Assembly: GCA_965278985.1 (NCBI GenBank)
Contig: OZ257131.1
Span: 4,898,001-4,962,000, forward strand
Reading direction: 5' to 3'
DNA: 64,000 bases
From: CAISIP01 sp965278985
GTDB taxonomy: Bacteria > Pseudomonadota > Gammaproteobacteria > Burkholderiales > Burkholderiaceae_C
Position 1 is the stretch's first letter; each line of letters begins with the position of its first letter. A program made the position numbers and the translations under genes. Of this stretch, positions 47,389-54,463 are shown one piece after another. The notes beneath the pieces were generated by a model. That model saw nothing but the letters and a program-made list of their open reading frames with translations. It made no database searches and was not told where the DNA came from.

Positions 47389-47739
47389 GTGGCCGTTCTA
47401 GTCGTCCTCGTCGCGTTGTTTCTGCTACTGGCGTTCATTGCATGGGATAAGCGGCGCATTGCGAAGGATACGTCGCCAAGCATTTCTCGAGGTGCTGCGC
47501 CTAGTAGGTCCAATGACCGAGTCTTGGGGTTTACAGGTATCGCATTGATGTGCGGAATCATGGCGGCTTCAGAGTTCGTCAATCCGCGTCTTCCGCCTTT
47601 CACCGGCCGATTGGCACTCGTGTATGAACTCGCGTACGCAGTCGGGCCCTACGGGCTATTTATTTGTTGGGCACTGCTTGCAGCAGCCTTTGCGTTGGCT
47701 GCGCTTCGTGCTTGGCGCGTACCGGCTCCCGGCGTATGA
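47389..47739 (+). CDS. cassette gene 1: small membrane protein
   Basis: 116 aa from a GTG at 47389, preceded by GAGAAAG and located 17 bases after the core site. Three hydrophobic segments: LVVLVALFLLLAFIAW at the start, GFTGIALMCGIMAAS near 47, and GPYGLFICWALLAAAFALAA near 86. No family is recognised. It is the first cassette, the position that is usually best expressed. Confidence 0.7.
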   Translation: MAVLVVLVALFLLLAFIAWDKRRIAKDTSPSISRGAAPSRSNDRVLGFTGIALMCGIMAASEFVNPRLPPFTGRLALVYELAYAVGPYGLFICWALLAAAFALAALRAWRVPAPGV

Positions 47740-47752
47740 CGCGAGCACTGCG

Positions 47753-47810
47753 CTTTAACATTTCTTTTCATCGGACCGCCTTCGGCGTCCGCTGAAATCA
47801 GACGTTGTAC
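47753..47810 (+). repeat. attC1
   Basis: CTTTAAC (47753-47759) and GTTGTAC (47804-47810) bound an imperfect palindrome with TTTCA...TGAAA outer arms and CCGCCTTCGGCG at the tip. Confidence 0.8.
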
Positions 47811-48025
47811 GAAGAAGCCCGAAACATGCGAGGCGCATCAGCGATGAACGAAGTGACCGGGTGCGCGTTGCGGCTGGTGCGCGGGGCAGTTCACTTTGCT
47901 GGGGGTGCATTGGTTGACACTCGGGCGAGCAGCGAGCGGGGCGGGCGTGACATGAAGAAGCCGGGTTGTGCAGGGCAACGAGGAATGCGGGGTCAAGGCC
48001 TCAGCGAGCACGGCGCATCGTGTGC
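47811..48025 (+). other. cassette 2: no convincing gene
   Basis: About 215 bp between attC1 and attC2. A frame opens at a TTG inside attC1 and at an ATG at 47844, but it runs on through the whole of attC2 and its product has no recognisable features. The stretch may be a non-coding or degraded cassette. Confidence 0.5.
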
Positions 48026-48082
48026 GCACAACAGGTCGGCGCAGTGGACCGCCTGCGGCAGCCTCTGGCCTTTGCGTTAAAC
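48026..48082 (+). repeat. attC2
   Basis: GCACAAC (48026-48032) and GTTAAAC (48076-48082) enclose AGGTCGGCGC... and ...CTCTGGCCTTTGC arms around CCGCCTGCGGC. It is almost identical to attC3. Confidence 0.85.
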
Positions 48083-48086
48083 CTCA

Positions 48087-48461
48087 ATGCAGAAGGCCTC
48101 TGCTCGAGACGACGAAGCTTCTCTCGGCGCCTTGGGCAACGAGGCGACTGCGTTGTTGTGCGCGGGAGAGTTTGAGTTGCTGGCAGCCCGCTTTGGGTAC
48201 GCGGTGGCCTTGGGCAGGCCAGTTGCCTCGGCCATTCAAGCCGACTTGGTCGCGTGTCTGGGCCAATCCGGTGACGTCAAACTAATAGCCGGATCAGTTC
48301 CCGTCGTAAAGTATGTCGGGTCAAATGATTCGGGTCTTCACGCCGTCATCGAGTCAGTAGTATCAAGCGCCGACGGTGCGCAGGTACTACTCGAATTGGT
48401 TGTGACTTTGAGGGGTAAGCAGCAGCATGTCACTCTTGAACAGATTAGTGCGGCGGTTTAA
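48087..48461 (+). CDS. cassette gene 3: hypothetical protein
   Basis: 124 aa, starting four bases after attC2 and ending with a TAA inside the first core box of attC3. A soluble protein with no signal or membrane segment; segments such as LGALGNEATALLCAGEFELL and QVLLELVVTLRGKQQHVTLE suggest an alpha/beta fold. No family is recognised. Confidence 0.7.
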   Translation: MQKASARDDEASLGALGNEATALLCAGEFELLAARFGYAVALGRPVASAIQADLVACLGQSGDVKLIAGSVPVVKYVGSNDSGLHAVIESVVSSADGAQVLLELVVTLRGKQQHVTLEQISAAV

Positions 48462-48512
48462 CAGGTCGGCCCATCGGACCGCCTGCGGTGGCCGCTGGCC
48501 TTTGCGTTAAAC
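48456..48512 (+). repeat. attC3
   Basis: GTTTAAC (48456-48462) and GTTAAAC (48506-48512), perfect inverse complements, enclose CATCGGACCGCC TGC GGTGGCCGCTGG-type arms. Confidence 0.9.
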
Positions 48513-48517
48513 CGCTT

Positions 48518-48925
48518 ATGGAACAGTCGCTTTTAACCGTCAGGAAGGCCTTCTTCTCTTGGGCGGACCATGCACTATCTCAGCGCATTCCTCATAGCAC
48601 GGTTGCATTTCACTTCAACCTCTATGAAGGCGAAGAGTCTGTGCACGTCCAACTCATGGGAACCGATTCCTTCGTTCTCGGCGAAGTTCCGGAACGTGAC
48701 TATTGGCCGGGGAGCGAGACATTCAGCACCGGCGAAGACATCTTCGAGATTCCGTATTCGGTTGCAGGCAGCGATTGGCCGGCATGGTTGCAAACGTGCA
48801 TGGAGATGGCTCGCTCCTACATCGCTGGCGGTATGAGGGCGAGCATTCTCAAGAGCACCAAGGGGGTCGGAATGGGCTTCGTCGATGGAGACATGCATGT
48901 GCTGTGGCAGCCAACAGCCGTTTAA
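48518..48925 (+). CDS. cassette gene 4: hypothetical acidic protein
   Basis: 135 aa from the ATG at 48518, five bases after attC3; the TAA stop is inside attC4. The product is soluble and acidic, with VAFHFNLYEGEESVHVQLMG and DYWPGSETFSTGEDIFEIPY. The layout (short, Trp/Tyr-rich, one domain) is like many immunity-type proteins, but no family is recognised. Confidence 0.7.
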   Translation: MEQSLLTVRKAFFSWADHALSQRIPHSTVAFHFNLYEGEESVHVQLMGTDSFVLGEVPERDYWPGSETFSTGEDIFEIPYSVAGSDWPAWLQTCMEMARSYIAGGMRASILKSTKGVGMGFVDGDMHVLWQPTAV

Positions 48926-48976
48926 CCCTTTGCTGGAGCGGATGGCTACGCCGCCCGCTCAGCGCGAACGTTGAGG
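48920..48976 (+). repeat. attC4
   Basis: GTTTAAC (48920-48926) and GTTGAGG (48970-48976) enclose GCTGGAGCGG and CCGCTCAGC arms around TACGCC. The insertion sequence begins at its right end. Confidence 0.8.
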
Positions 48977-50626
48977 TTGTATTTTTAGTCCCCGGAAGTT
49001 GAACTGTCGGCAGGGAGCGGAGTCCGAGAACGAACGCAGCAACAGGACTCCGATATGGCGCGCTACAAGCTGGTTGATCGCTCCCCGAAGTTCATCCCTG
49101 TAGTGCTCGATGCACAAGTGGAGCCTGGCACGTTCGAGTACGCGCTGGACTACCTGGTGGACAACGAACTCGATCTGTCGACCTTGCACGCGCGCTTTCG
49201 CAACGACACCACCGGCGCACCTGCCTACGACCCTGCGGTGATGCTCAAGATCGTGCTGCTGGCCTATAGCCGCGGCCTCGTCTCCAGTCGCAGCATCGAA
49301 CGTGTCTGCCGCGAGAACGTGCTGTTCATGGCCATCTCCGGTGACAGCACACCGCAGTTCACCACCATCGCCCGGTTCGTGCGCCAACTCGGCGATCAGA
49401 TCGCAGGCCTGTTCACGCAGGTGCTGCTCACCTGCGATGCGCAAGGCCTCATTGGTCGTCAGATGTTCGCCATCGATGGTGTGAAGCTGCCCAGCAACGC
49501 CAGCAAGGAGCGCAGCGGTACCTTCGCCGAACTGGCCCATGATGCCGAGCGCATGCAGCGTGCCGTGCAGAAGATGCTGGACGCACACCGCGCCAGTGAC
49601 GCCACGGCCTGCAACGATGATGGACAACGTCGTGATGCCGCGCGGCTGCAGCGCCTGCAGGACGAAGCCGCCCGCATCCGCGACTTCCTCGCCACCCACA
49701 GTGAGCGCAAGAGCGACAAGGGCAAGATCCGCAAGAGCAACGTCACCGACAACGACAGCGCCAAGATGGCGACCTCCAAGGGCGTGATCCAGGGCTACAC
49801 GGCGGTGGCGGCAGTGGACAGCGCACACCAGGTCATCGTGGCGGCGAAGGCGCACGGCTCAGGCTCCGAGCAAAGCGTTTTGTGGCCGATGGTGCAGAGC
49901 ACGGACATGCTGCGTACGGAGCAGACGCTGGTCACGGCGGATGCGGGCTACCACAGCGAAGAGAACTTGCGCCAGCTCCATGACGCGGCCATCCCTGCGC
50001 TGATCGCCGATGGCCTGATGCGCCGGCGTGACGAGCGCTTCAAAGGGCAGGGCAAGTACAAGCAGCAACCCGATCCCCTGCACGACAAGGGTGCCACGGC
50101 GACGGTCAAGTTGTTCGCCCCGAAAGACTTCCAATTTGACGAGATGCGCAATGCGTGCATCTGCCCGGCAGGCCATACGCTGTACAGCAACGGAAGCCAT
50201 TGCACGACCCGAGGACGTACGCACCACAAGTTCCGGGGCACGCAGGGGAGCTGTGGGCCGTGTGCGCTCAGGACGCAGTGCCTGCGCCACCCGGAGCGCA
50301 CGCCGGTACGACAGGTGGCGTTCTTCCACAAGGGCCAGGCTTCGCCGCTGGCTTTGACCGAGCGCATGAAGCGGGCCATCGACAGCGAGCGGGGGCGAAA
50401 GCTGTACAGCCAGCGCATGGCGACGGTGGAGCCGGTGTTTGCGAACCTGCGATACAACAAGCGGCTGGACCAGTTCACGCTGCGAGGCCAGTGCAAGGTG
50501 AACACGCAGTGGAATCTGTACTGCCTGGTGCACAACATCGAGAAGTTGGCCAAGGCGGGATTGGGGCGGTAGAAAGACCAGCAGGCCGATGGAGCGTTGA
50601 AATCGGGCTGGGTTGAGGCAAACTAC
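48976..50626 (+). mobile_element. IS1182-family insertion sequence
   Basis: About 1.65 kb with one transposase gene. The left end reads GTTGTATTTTTAGTCCCCGG; the right end, read inward from about 50626, is GTAGTTTGCCTCAACCCAG, an imperfect match that would be the terminal inverted repeat. Ends are approximate and no target duplication was clear. It lies just inside cassette 5, next to the attC4 core. Confidence 0.75.
49055..50572 (+). CDS. IS1182-family transposase
   Basis: 505 aa, full length for the family. N-terminal DUF772-like domain (YDPAVMLKIVLLAYSRGLVS, RENVLFMAISGDSTPQFTTI), DDE catalytic residues in RQMFAIDGVKLPSNASKERS near 145, LVTADAGYHSEENLRQLHDA near 290 and VEPVFANLRYNKRLDQFTLR near 460, and a zinc-like cysteine cluster (CICPAGHT, CGPCALRTQC) near 370-410. 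The reading frame is open throughout, so the element may still be active. Confidence 0.95.
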   Translation: MARYKLVDRSPKFIPVVLDAQVEPGTFEYALDYLVDNELDLSTLHARFRNDTTGAPAYDPAVMLKIVLLAYSRGLVSSRSIERVCRENVLFMAISGDSTPQFTTIARFVRQLGDQIAGLFTQVLLTCDAQGLIGRQMFAIDGVKLPSNASKERSGTFAELAHDAERMQRAVQKMLDAHRASDATACNDDGQRRDAARLQRLQDEAARIRDFLATHSERKSDKGKIRKSNVTDNDSAKMATSKGVIQGYTAVAAVDSAHQVIVAAKAHGSGSEQSVLWPMVQSTDMLRTEQTLVTADAGYHSEENLRQLHDAAIPALIADGLMRRRDERFKGQGKYKQQPDPLHDKGATATVKLFAPKDFQFDEMRNACICPAGHTLYSNGSHCTTRGRTHHKFRGTQGSCGPCALRTQCLRHPERTPVRQVAFFHKGQASPLALTERMKRAIDSERGRKLYSQRMATVEPVFANLRYNKRLDQFTLRGQCKVNTQWNLYCLVHNIEKLAKAGLGR

Positions 50627-50651
50627 GCCGATGAGTCTTGCCTCCCCAGTG

Positions 50652-50731
50652 TTGCAACCGCAATGCCTGCGCGGCGCATCTGGCGGTAATGGGCTGCCCG
50701 CGAAACGGGTTTTGCTACAGCCTCGTTAGGC
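50652..50731 (+). repeat. attC5 (partly degenerate)
   Basis: Ends in the consensus core GTTAGGC (50725-50731). The left core is less clear (TTGCAAC at 50652-50658). Inside are a CCCG...CGGG hairpin and GGCTG...CAGCC arms. It closes the cassette that was split by the insertion sequence; what remains of that cassette gene is not recognisable. Confidence 0.55.
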
Positions 50732-50784
50732 GTCACCAAGCGGAGTCCAGGTCGCTCGCCACCGGTCCAATCCAGCTCAGTCGC

Positions 50785-51150
50785 ATGAAGAGCGTTCTAC
50801 TACTTGTCGTAATCGGCCCGCTGGCCCCTGCCGTGGCCTATCTGGCGCTCGTCGAGAGCCTCTACCGCTGGTACGAGTCCGGTCTTGAATCCTCGGGTAC
50901 CGGAATGTGGCTTGGCGGCATGCTTGTGGCCTTACTGTCGTTTCCAGGCGACGAACTCGGTGGTTATGCCCATGTGCAGTACTGGGTTAACCGCCTGGGT
51001 CTTTCCGATCAACCGCTGAGCAACTACGACCGTCGCTTTGTCGAGTTTCACGTCCCCATCTTCACTACTGCAGCGCTCGTGTACGCAGTAGCCCTTCTTG
51101 GGCTCTCCGTCGTACTTCTTGCCACCACCTTGTCACCTCGCAGGAAGTGA
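50785..51150 (+). CDS. cassette gene 6: membrane protein
   Basis: 121 aa from ATG 50785; an in-frame longer start exists. Three hydrophobic segments: VLLLVVIGPLAPAVAYLALV at the N-terminus, GTGMWLGGMLVALLSFPG near 40, and IFTTAALVYAVALLGLSVVL near 90, with a loop containing ELGGYAHVQYWVNRLGL. Inner-membrane location expected; not recognised. Confidence 0.65.
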   Translation: MKSVLLLVVIGPLAPAVAYLALVESLYRWYESGLESSGTGMWLGGMLVALLSFPGDELGGYAHVQYWVNRLGLSDQPLSNYDRRFVEFHVPIFTTAALVYAVALLGLSVVLLATTLSPRRK

Positions 51151-51151
51151 T

Positions 51152-51264
51152 GCCTAACCTTTCGGTCGACGCGGACACGTTGCGGCAAGGGGCCGCACGG
51201 CATCGTTGGAATACTGCACCGTGCGGCCCCTTGCCGCAACGTGCCGGTCACCTTCACGTTAAAG
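51152..51264 (+). repeat. attC6, long site with a perfect 25-bp inverted repeat
   Basis: GCCTAAC (51152-51158) and GTTAAAG (51258-51264) bound a 113-bp site. Its core has arms 51176-51200 and 51219-51243, each 25 bp and perfectly complementary (starting CACGTTGCGGCAAGG), around an 18-base loop. It is twice the length of the other attC sites here. Confidence 0.85.
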
Positions 51265-51267
51265 CGC

Positions 51268-51675
51268 ATGGAATCCAACCGATCCCTTGCCTTGCGCGTA
51301 AGTGCTGCGCTCTTCGCATTTGTAGCGCTTGTTCTTGCAGGCGCCTTGGCAGTGGATAAGACTTGCTTTCCAGCGTACTCCCACGTCGCGGCGCGCTGGG
51401 AATGCGACGTTGCGTTGTTCGCTCCACTCTTCGCTGCCCTCGTTGCTGGCGCTATCGCTGGGTGGAAGTCGTCAGCGTGGGGAACCCTGCATGTTGCGCT
51501 TACTGTTTTACTTGGTTTGTCCATCGCAGTTCCATTGGGATATTTACGCCATTGGTATGGCAGTGATATTTCGTATGCCGTTGCCGGGGCATTGGTCGGG
51601 TGCTTCCTGCCCGCTGCTGTAGCTGGGTGGCTTTCCAGCCGTCTTTCCAACAGGGGTAGTCGCCGTGCGCTTTAA
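51268..51675 (+). CDS. cassette gene 7: membrane protein
   Basis: 135 aa from the ATG at 51268, three bases after attC6; TAA lies in attC7. Four hydrophobic segments (ALRVSAALFAFVALVLAGAL, LFAPLFAALVAGAIAG, LHVALTVLLGLSIAVPLGYL, AVAGALVGCFLPAAVAGWL). Resembles small inner-membrane proteins of unknown role. Confidence 0.7.
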   Translation: MESNRSLALRVSAALFAFVALVLAGALAVDKTCFPAYSHVAARWECDVALFAPLFAALVAGAIAGWKSSAWGTLHVALTVLLGLSIAVPLGYLRHWYGSDISYAVAGALVGCFLPAAVAGWLSSRLSNRGSRRAL

Positions 51676-51726
51676 CAGGTCAACCAAGGCGGACGCCTGC
51701 GGCGCCGCTTGTCTCCGGCGTTAAAG
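51670..51726 (+). repeat. attC7
   Basis: CTTTAAC (51670-51676) and GTTAAAG (51720-51726), perfect inverse complements, enclose AGGTCAACCAAGGCGGACGCC and GGCGCCGCTTGTCTCC-type arms. Confidence 0.88.
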
Positions 51727-51738
51727 CGCAGACCCACC

Positions 51739-52263
51739 ATGCAAGCGAACGACATCGAAAAGGCGCTTCGTGCCTTATTGAAGCTCAAGAAGCGCTCTCT
51801 CAAAGAGTTGACTGCCGTGGACGCGTTGGAATTGGCTGTAGACCACTGGCTAAGTGCAGAGGTAGAAGGCGTAAGGCCAGAGCGGGGGGATGGGCTCGTG
51901 GCCTACTTCGAAATCTTGAACCGTGGTCGAGGAACACTGTATGAGTTCGGCATCAACCGCATCATGACATTTGCGCAGTCCAATGATGATTACATCCCTT
52001 GGCTGCCAGCAATCAAAGTGCGAATGTCTGTTGCCTTCAAGCCGAACCTCGAAGTTTTTCAGCTCAAGCCAGTTGCTTGCACCTTTATGTGCTGGGACAA
52101 AACTCAGGCCCAGGACTTTAAGGCGCAGATACAGGCATCTGCTCCTTTTCGCCTTGTGGCCAACTGGTCTCAGCAATCGTCCAGTGTTGCCAGCGAGGAT
52201 TGCACGGCCCCGTGGGGAGAGCCCAACCATCCGACGAGAGCTATGTCGTGGGCAATTGCGTAA
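51739..52263 (+). CDS. cassette gene 8: hypothetical protein
   Basis: 174 aa from ATG 51739, twelve bases after attC7. The N-terminal half is helical and lysine-rich (IEKALRALLKLKKRSLKELT), followed by a beta-rich part (LVAYFEILNRGRGTLYEFGI, WLPAIKVRMSVAFKPNLEVF). Soluble, no signal peptide, no family recognised. Confidence 0.7.
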   Translation: MQANDIEKALRALLKLKKRSLKELTAVDALELAVDHWLSAEVEGVRPERGDGLVAYFEILNRGRGTLYEFGINRIMTFAQSNDDYIPWLPAIKVRMSVAFKPNLEVFQLKPVACTFMCWDKTQAQDFKAQIQASAPFRLVANWSQQSSSVASEDCTAPWGEPNHPTRAMSWAIA

Positions 52264-52267
52264 TGCG

Positions 52268-52325
52268 CTTTAACTGGCCGCCCCATCCGACCGCCTTCGG
52301 CGGCGGCTGAGCGGCGGCGTTAAAC
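52268..52325 (+). repeat. attC8
   Basis: CTTTAAC (52268-52274) and GTTAAAC (52319-52325) enclose CATCCGACCGCC TTC GGCGGCGGCTGAGCGGC-type arms, the most typical site of the array. Confidence 0.9.
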
Positions 52326-52331
52326 AGCACC

Positions 52332-52775
52332 ATGCAGAAATGGGAAGTCATCGAGCGTCGGGTACTACTCGTCATTGGATGCTGCTTGCTCTTCGCGATT
52401 GGATGGCTCGTGAGTACCGCTACTGCCGGGCGACTGGTTGCCGCCGGATTTCTTACGCTGTGCGCGTATTGGGTTATCTGGCAAGCGCTCTACGGAGTTA
52501 AGCAGGGGTCTAACGCGCCCGTCACTCGAGGTGAATTGTTGCTGTATCGCTTCTGGATATGGGGCCGAAGACTCATCCTTGGTGCAATAGCCGCCGTGTT
52601 CCTATACCTTGCCTACCAACTCGCCCACGTGAATGTAGGCATCGCCATACTCGTGACATGCCTCGGTTTAATTTCAGCTTGGGTTGGCTGGTTTGGAGGT
52701 GGCCGTTTGAAGTCGTCTGCCGATGATCGGCGGGTACATAACGAGCGCAAGCAACGCTACAAGGACGTCGGGTGA
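52332..52775 (+). CDS. cassette gene 9: membrane protein with four helices
   Basis: 147 aa, starting six bases after attC8. Hydrophobic segments: RVLLVIGCCLLFAIGWLVST, LVAAGFLTLCAYWVIWQALY, RLILGAIAAVFLYLAYQLA and VGIAILVTCLGLISAWVGWF; then a charged cytoplasmic tail (SSADDRRVHNERKQRYKDVG). No family is recognised. Confidence 0.72.
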   Translation: MQKWEVIERRVLLVIGCCLLFAIGWLVSTATAGRLVAAGFLTLCAYWVIWQALYGVKQGSNAPVTRGELLLYRFWIWGRRLILGAIAAVFLYLAYQLAHVNVGIAILVTCLGLISAWVGWFGGGRLKSSADDRRVHNERKQRYKDVG

Positions 52776-52782
52776 GGCGGCT

Positions 52783-52840
52783 GTTCAATACGCCGCTGCA
52801 ATCGACCGCCTTCGGCGGCGGCGGAGCGGCGGCGTTGAAC
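52783..52840 (+). repeat. attC9
   Basis: GTTCAAT (52783-52789) and GTTGAAC (52834-52840) enclose AATCGACCGCC TTC GGCGGCGGCGGAGCGGCGGC-type arms. Confidence 0.85.
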
Positions 52841-52843
52841 CTG

Positions 52844-53134
52844 ATGGGCACGTTGCGCTACTTCTTCGCTGCTTTGCCCTTTGCCTTTTCGTTTGGCGGA
52901 TGGAAACTCAGTGTGGCTCTGGCTGAATATTTGGGCTGTGGCGCTGTGCCTGACAAACACATGAGTCCTTGCTTCGTGGGATGCATTGACATCGGTTCAG
53001 CACTTGATACCGTCTCATGGTGGGAAATGCTGCTGTGGATGCCGTGCCTTCTCGTCTCTGGGTTGGTAGTGGGAAAAATTCTTCCCAAGTCGTTCCAATG
53101 GCCCCGGGGAAATCGTGGTCGCCACACACGATGA
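52844..53134 (+). CDS. cassette gene 10: small membrane protein
   Basis: 96 aa from the ATG at 52844, three bases after attC9. Two hydrophobic segments (LRYFFAALPFAFSFGGWKLS and WWEMLLWMPCLLVSGLVVGK) flank a loop with three cysteines (EYLGCGAVPDKHMSPCFVGC). Unknown function. Confidence 0.7.
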   Translation: MGTLRYFFAALPFAFSFGGWKLSVALAEYLGCGAVPDKHMSPCFVGCIDIGSALDTVSWWEMLLWMPCLLVSGLVVGKILPKSFQWPRGNRGRHTR

Positions 53135-53141
53135 AAGTCAG

Positions 53142-53197
53142 GTCCAACACTTCTGCATCCGACCGTCTTCGGCCTCGGCGGAACGGTGGCGTCAGGC
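53142..53197 (+). repeat. attC10 (eroded right core)
   Basis: GTCCAAC (53142-53148) and GTCAGGC (53191-53197; the invariant second T of GTT is C) enclose CATCCGACCGTC TTC GGCCTCGGCGGAACGGTGGC-type arms. Confidence 0.7.
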
Positions 53198-53202
53198 GTC
53201 TC

Positions 53203-53724
53203 ATGAACCGTGCGTCGACCTTCATCTTCTCGCTGGTCTATCTCGCGACCCAGGGCGCGTTCGCCCAAGATCACGTGGACTTCAAACTTCCGACAGGCGT
53301 GACAGCCACTGCGACGCTGCAGGACGGAAAGCTCATAGTCGCCCAGGACGATGCAGGGGGCAGGCGGCAGTCCTTTGATCTACAGCTGCCAGAGGCCGCC
53401 AGCGTCGCTGTACGGCACATCAATCAAGACGCCTTTCCGGACCTTGAGGTGTGGCATACAGATGAGGGAATGGGGACTTACACCATCCACTACCTGTTCG
53501 TCTATTCCATCGCATGCCATGCATTTGTCCAACTAACCCCAAAGCACACCGATGTGTTCATGAACCTGCGATTAGGTCGTCCCGGGGCAGCACTGCGTTA
53601 CTCGGGGTATGAAATTCGCGCAAACAGATGGCGTGAGTATTCTCAGGCGCCTGACCCCTCCATCGAGCTGACCAACTGCAGCAAGTTGCAGTCGGCAGCC
53701 CCCCTCGAACGTGGTGCCCGATGA
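53203..53724 (+). CDS. cassette gene 11: exported protein
   Basis: 173 aa from the ATG at 53203. A signal peptide (TFIFSLVYLATQGAFA, cut before QDHVDF) is followed by a beta-rich domain with VTATATLQDGKLIVAQDDAG and NQDAFPDLEVWHTDEGMGTY. The segment INQDAFPDLEV resembles FG-GAP/VCBS-like calcium loops, which is tentative. Periplasmic location expected. Its stop overlaps the start of the GNAT gene, so both belong to one cassette. Confidence 0.7.
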   Translation: MNRASTFIFSLVYLATQGAFAQDHVDFKLPTGVTATATLQDGKLIVAQDDAGGRRQSFDLQLPEAASVAVRHINQDAFPDLEVWHTDEGMGTYTIHYLFVYSIACHAFVQLTPKHTDVFMNLRLGRPGAALRYSGYEIRANRWREYSQAPDPSIELTNCSKLQSAAPLERGAR

Positions 53725-54287
53725 GCCCAGCTGCGCCGTCCATGAAGATTCGTCGTCTTGACGGTGATGACGCTGCTGCGTTTTCTGCATTGCGCCGGGA
53801 AGTCACACGCGAAAACCCCGTGCCAATGGGTTTGACGTGGGAAGAAGAGCTCTCCCGCACGCTGGATGGCTTTCGGGCGCAACTCTCCTCGCCTCTTCCG
53901 AACGCCGTGTTCGGTAGCTTTGTCGAGGGCGAGCTTGCCGCGACAGCCGCCGTTGGCCGCGCAGGCCCATTTCCGTCGTCGCATCACAAAATGGTGATGT
54001 GAGGCGTGTTCCCTTCGCCTCGGTATCGGCGCCAAGGACTGGGCCGGCAGCTTGTAGACACCGCGCTTCAACACGCCTTCGACAACGGTGTGCATCGCGT
54101 GAACTTGCAGGTGTATGTGCCCAACGAACCGGCCATCGCGCTGTACAAAGCCATCGGCTTTGTGGAATACGGCGTGGAGTCTGATGCCGTGTGCCTGGAT
54201 GGCCAGTACCACAACGGAGTTCATATGACGCTTGTGAAAGACAGGCATGACAAGCTGCTGCATCCGCCCGTCGACGGCGTTGGCTGA
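53721..54287 (+). pseudogene. cassette GNAT acetyltransferase interrupted by an in-frame TGA
   Basis: Two halves of one GNAT protein lie in the same frame, separated by a single TGA at 54000-54002. Before it: MKIRRLDGDDAAAFSALRRE and GSFVEGELAATAAVGRAG. After it: RYRRQGLGRQLVDTALQHAF (acetyl-CoA motif A), VYVPNEPAIALYKAIGFVEY and the C-terminal strand. The stop falls where GNAT proteins have Trp (M-V-M-W-G-V/M-F/Y-V), so TGG to TGA is the likely change. The rest of the frame is intact, so the loss is recent or is a sequencing error. Confidence 0.85.
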
Positions 54288-54302
54288 GTGGCGGCGTGGA
54301 GG
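54248..54302 (+). repeat. attC11, degenerate right end of the array
   Basis: CATCCGCCCGTC GAC GGCGTTGGCTGAGTGGCGGC keeps the body of the other attC sites, but the right core is GTGGAGG (54296-54302) and no RYYYAAC box is clear on the left. Confidence 0.55.
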
Positions 54303-54463
54303 CTGTAAAAGCTCCCGGCTTGCAGCGTCGATGGCATCGTACGTGCACGGTATTCGCATGCCCCGCCACAAACTCCAGGAACGCCACAGCCAAGCGCGCA
54401 TCGAGGCGCTGCGCCAGGAAGCTGTAGTGCCCGGCGCATGGCATCCACAAGCGCCTTCCTTGT

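Larger units (their letters stand above)
47366..54302 (+). mobile_element. integron gene-cassette array without an adjacent integrase (CALIN)
   Basis: About eleven palindromic attC sites in the same orientation separate short genes that are all on the plus strand. Genes begin within about 5-55 bases of a core site, and their stop codons often lie inside the next attC. Base composition is visibly lower in GC than the flanks. The position where intI should be, left of the first core site, is taken by the FAD/decarboxylase fusion; no tyrosine recombinase was seen anywhere in the 64 kb. Most cassette products are unrecognised and several are membrane proteins. Confidence 0.88.

Noticed and set aside
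47805..48080. 91-codon frame spanning cassette 2 and attC2
   Set aside because: It uses a TTG inside attC1 and reads through a whole recombination site; composition is not protein-like.
47753..53197. Regularly spaced repeats considered as a CRISPR array
   Set aside because: The repeats are imperfect palindromes with different loops, spaced hundreds of bases apart with genes between them, and there are no cas genes; they fit attC sites.
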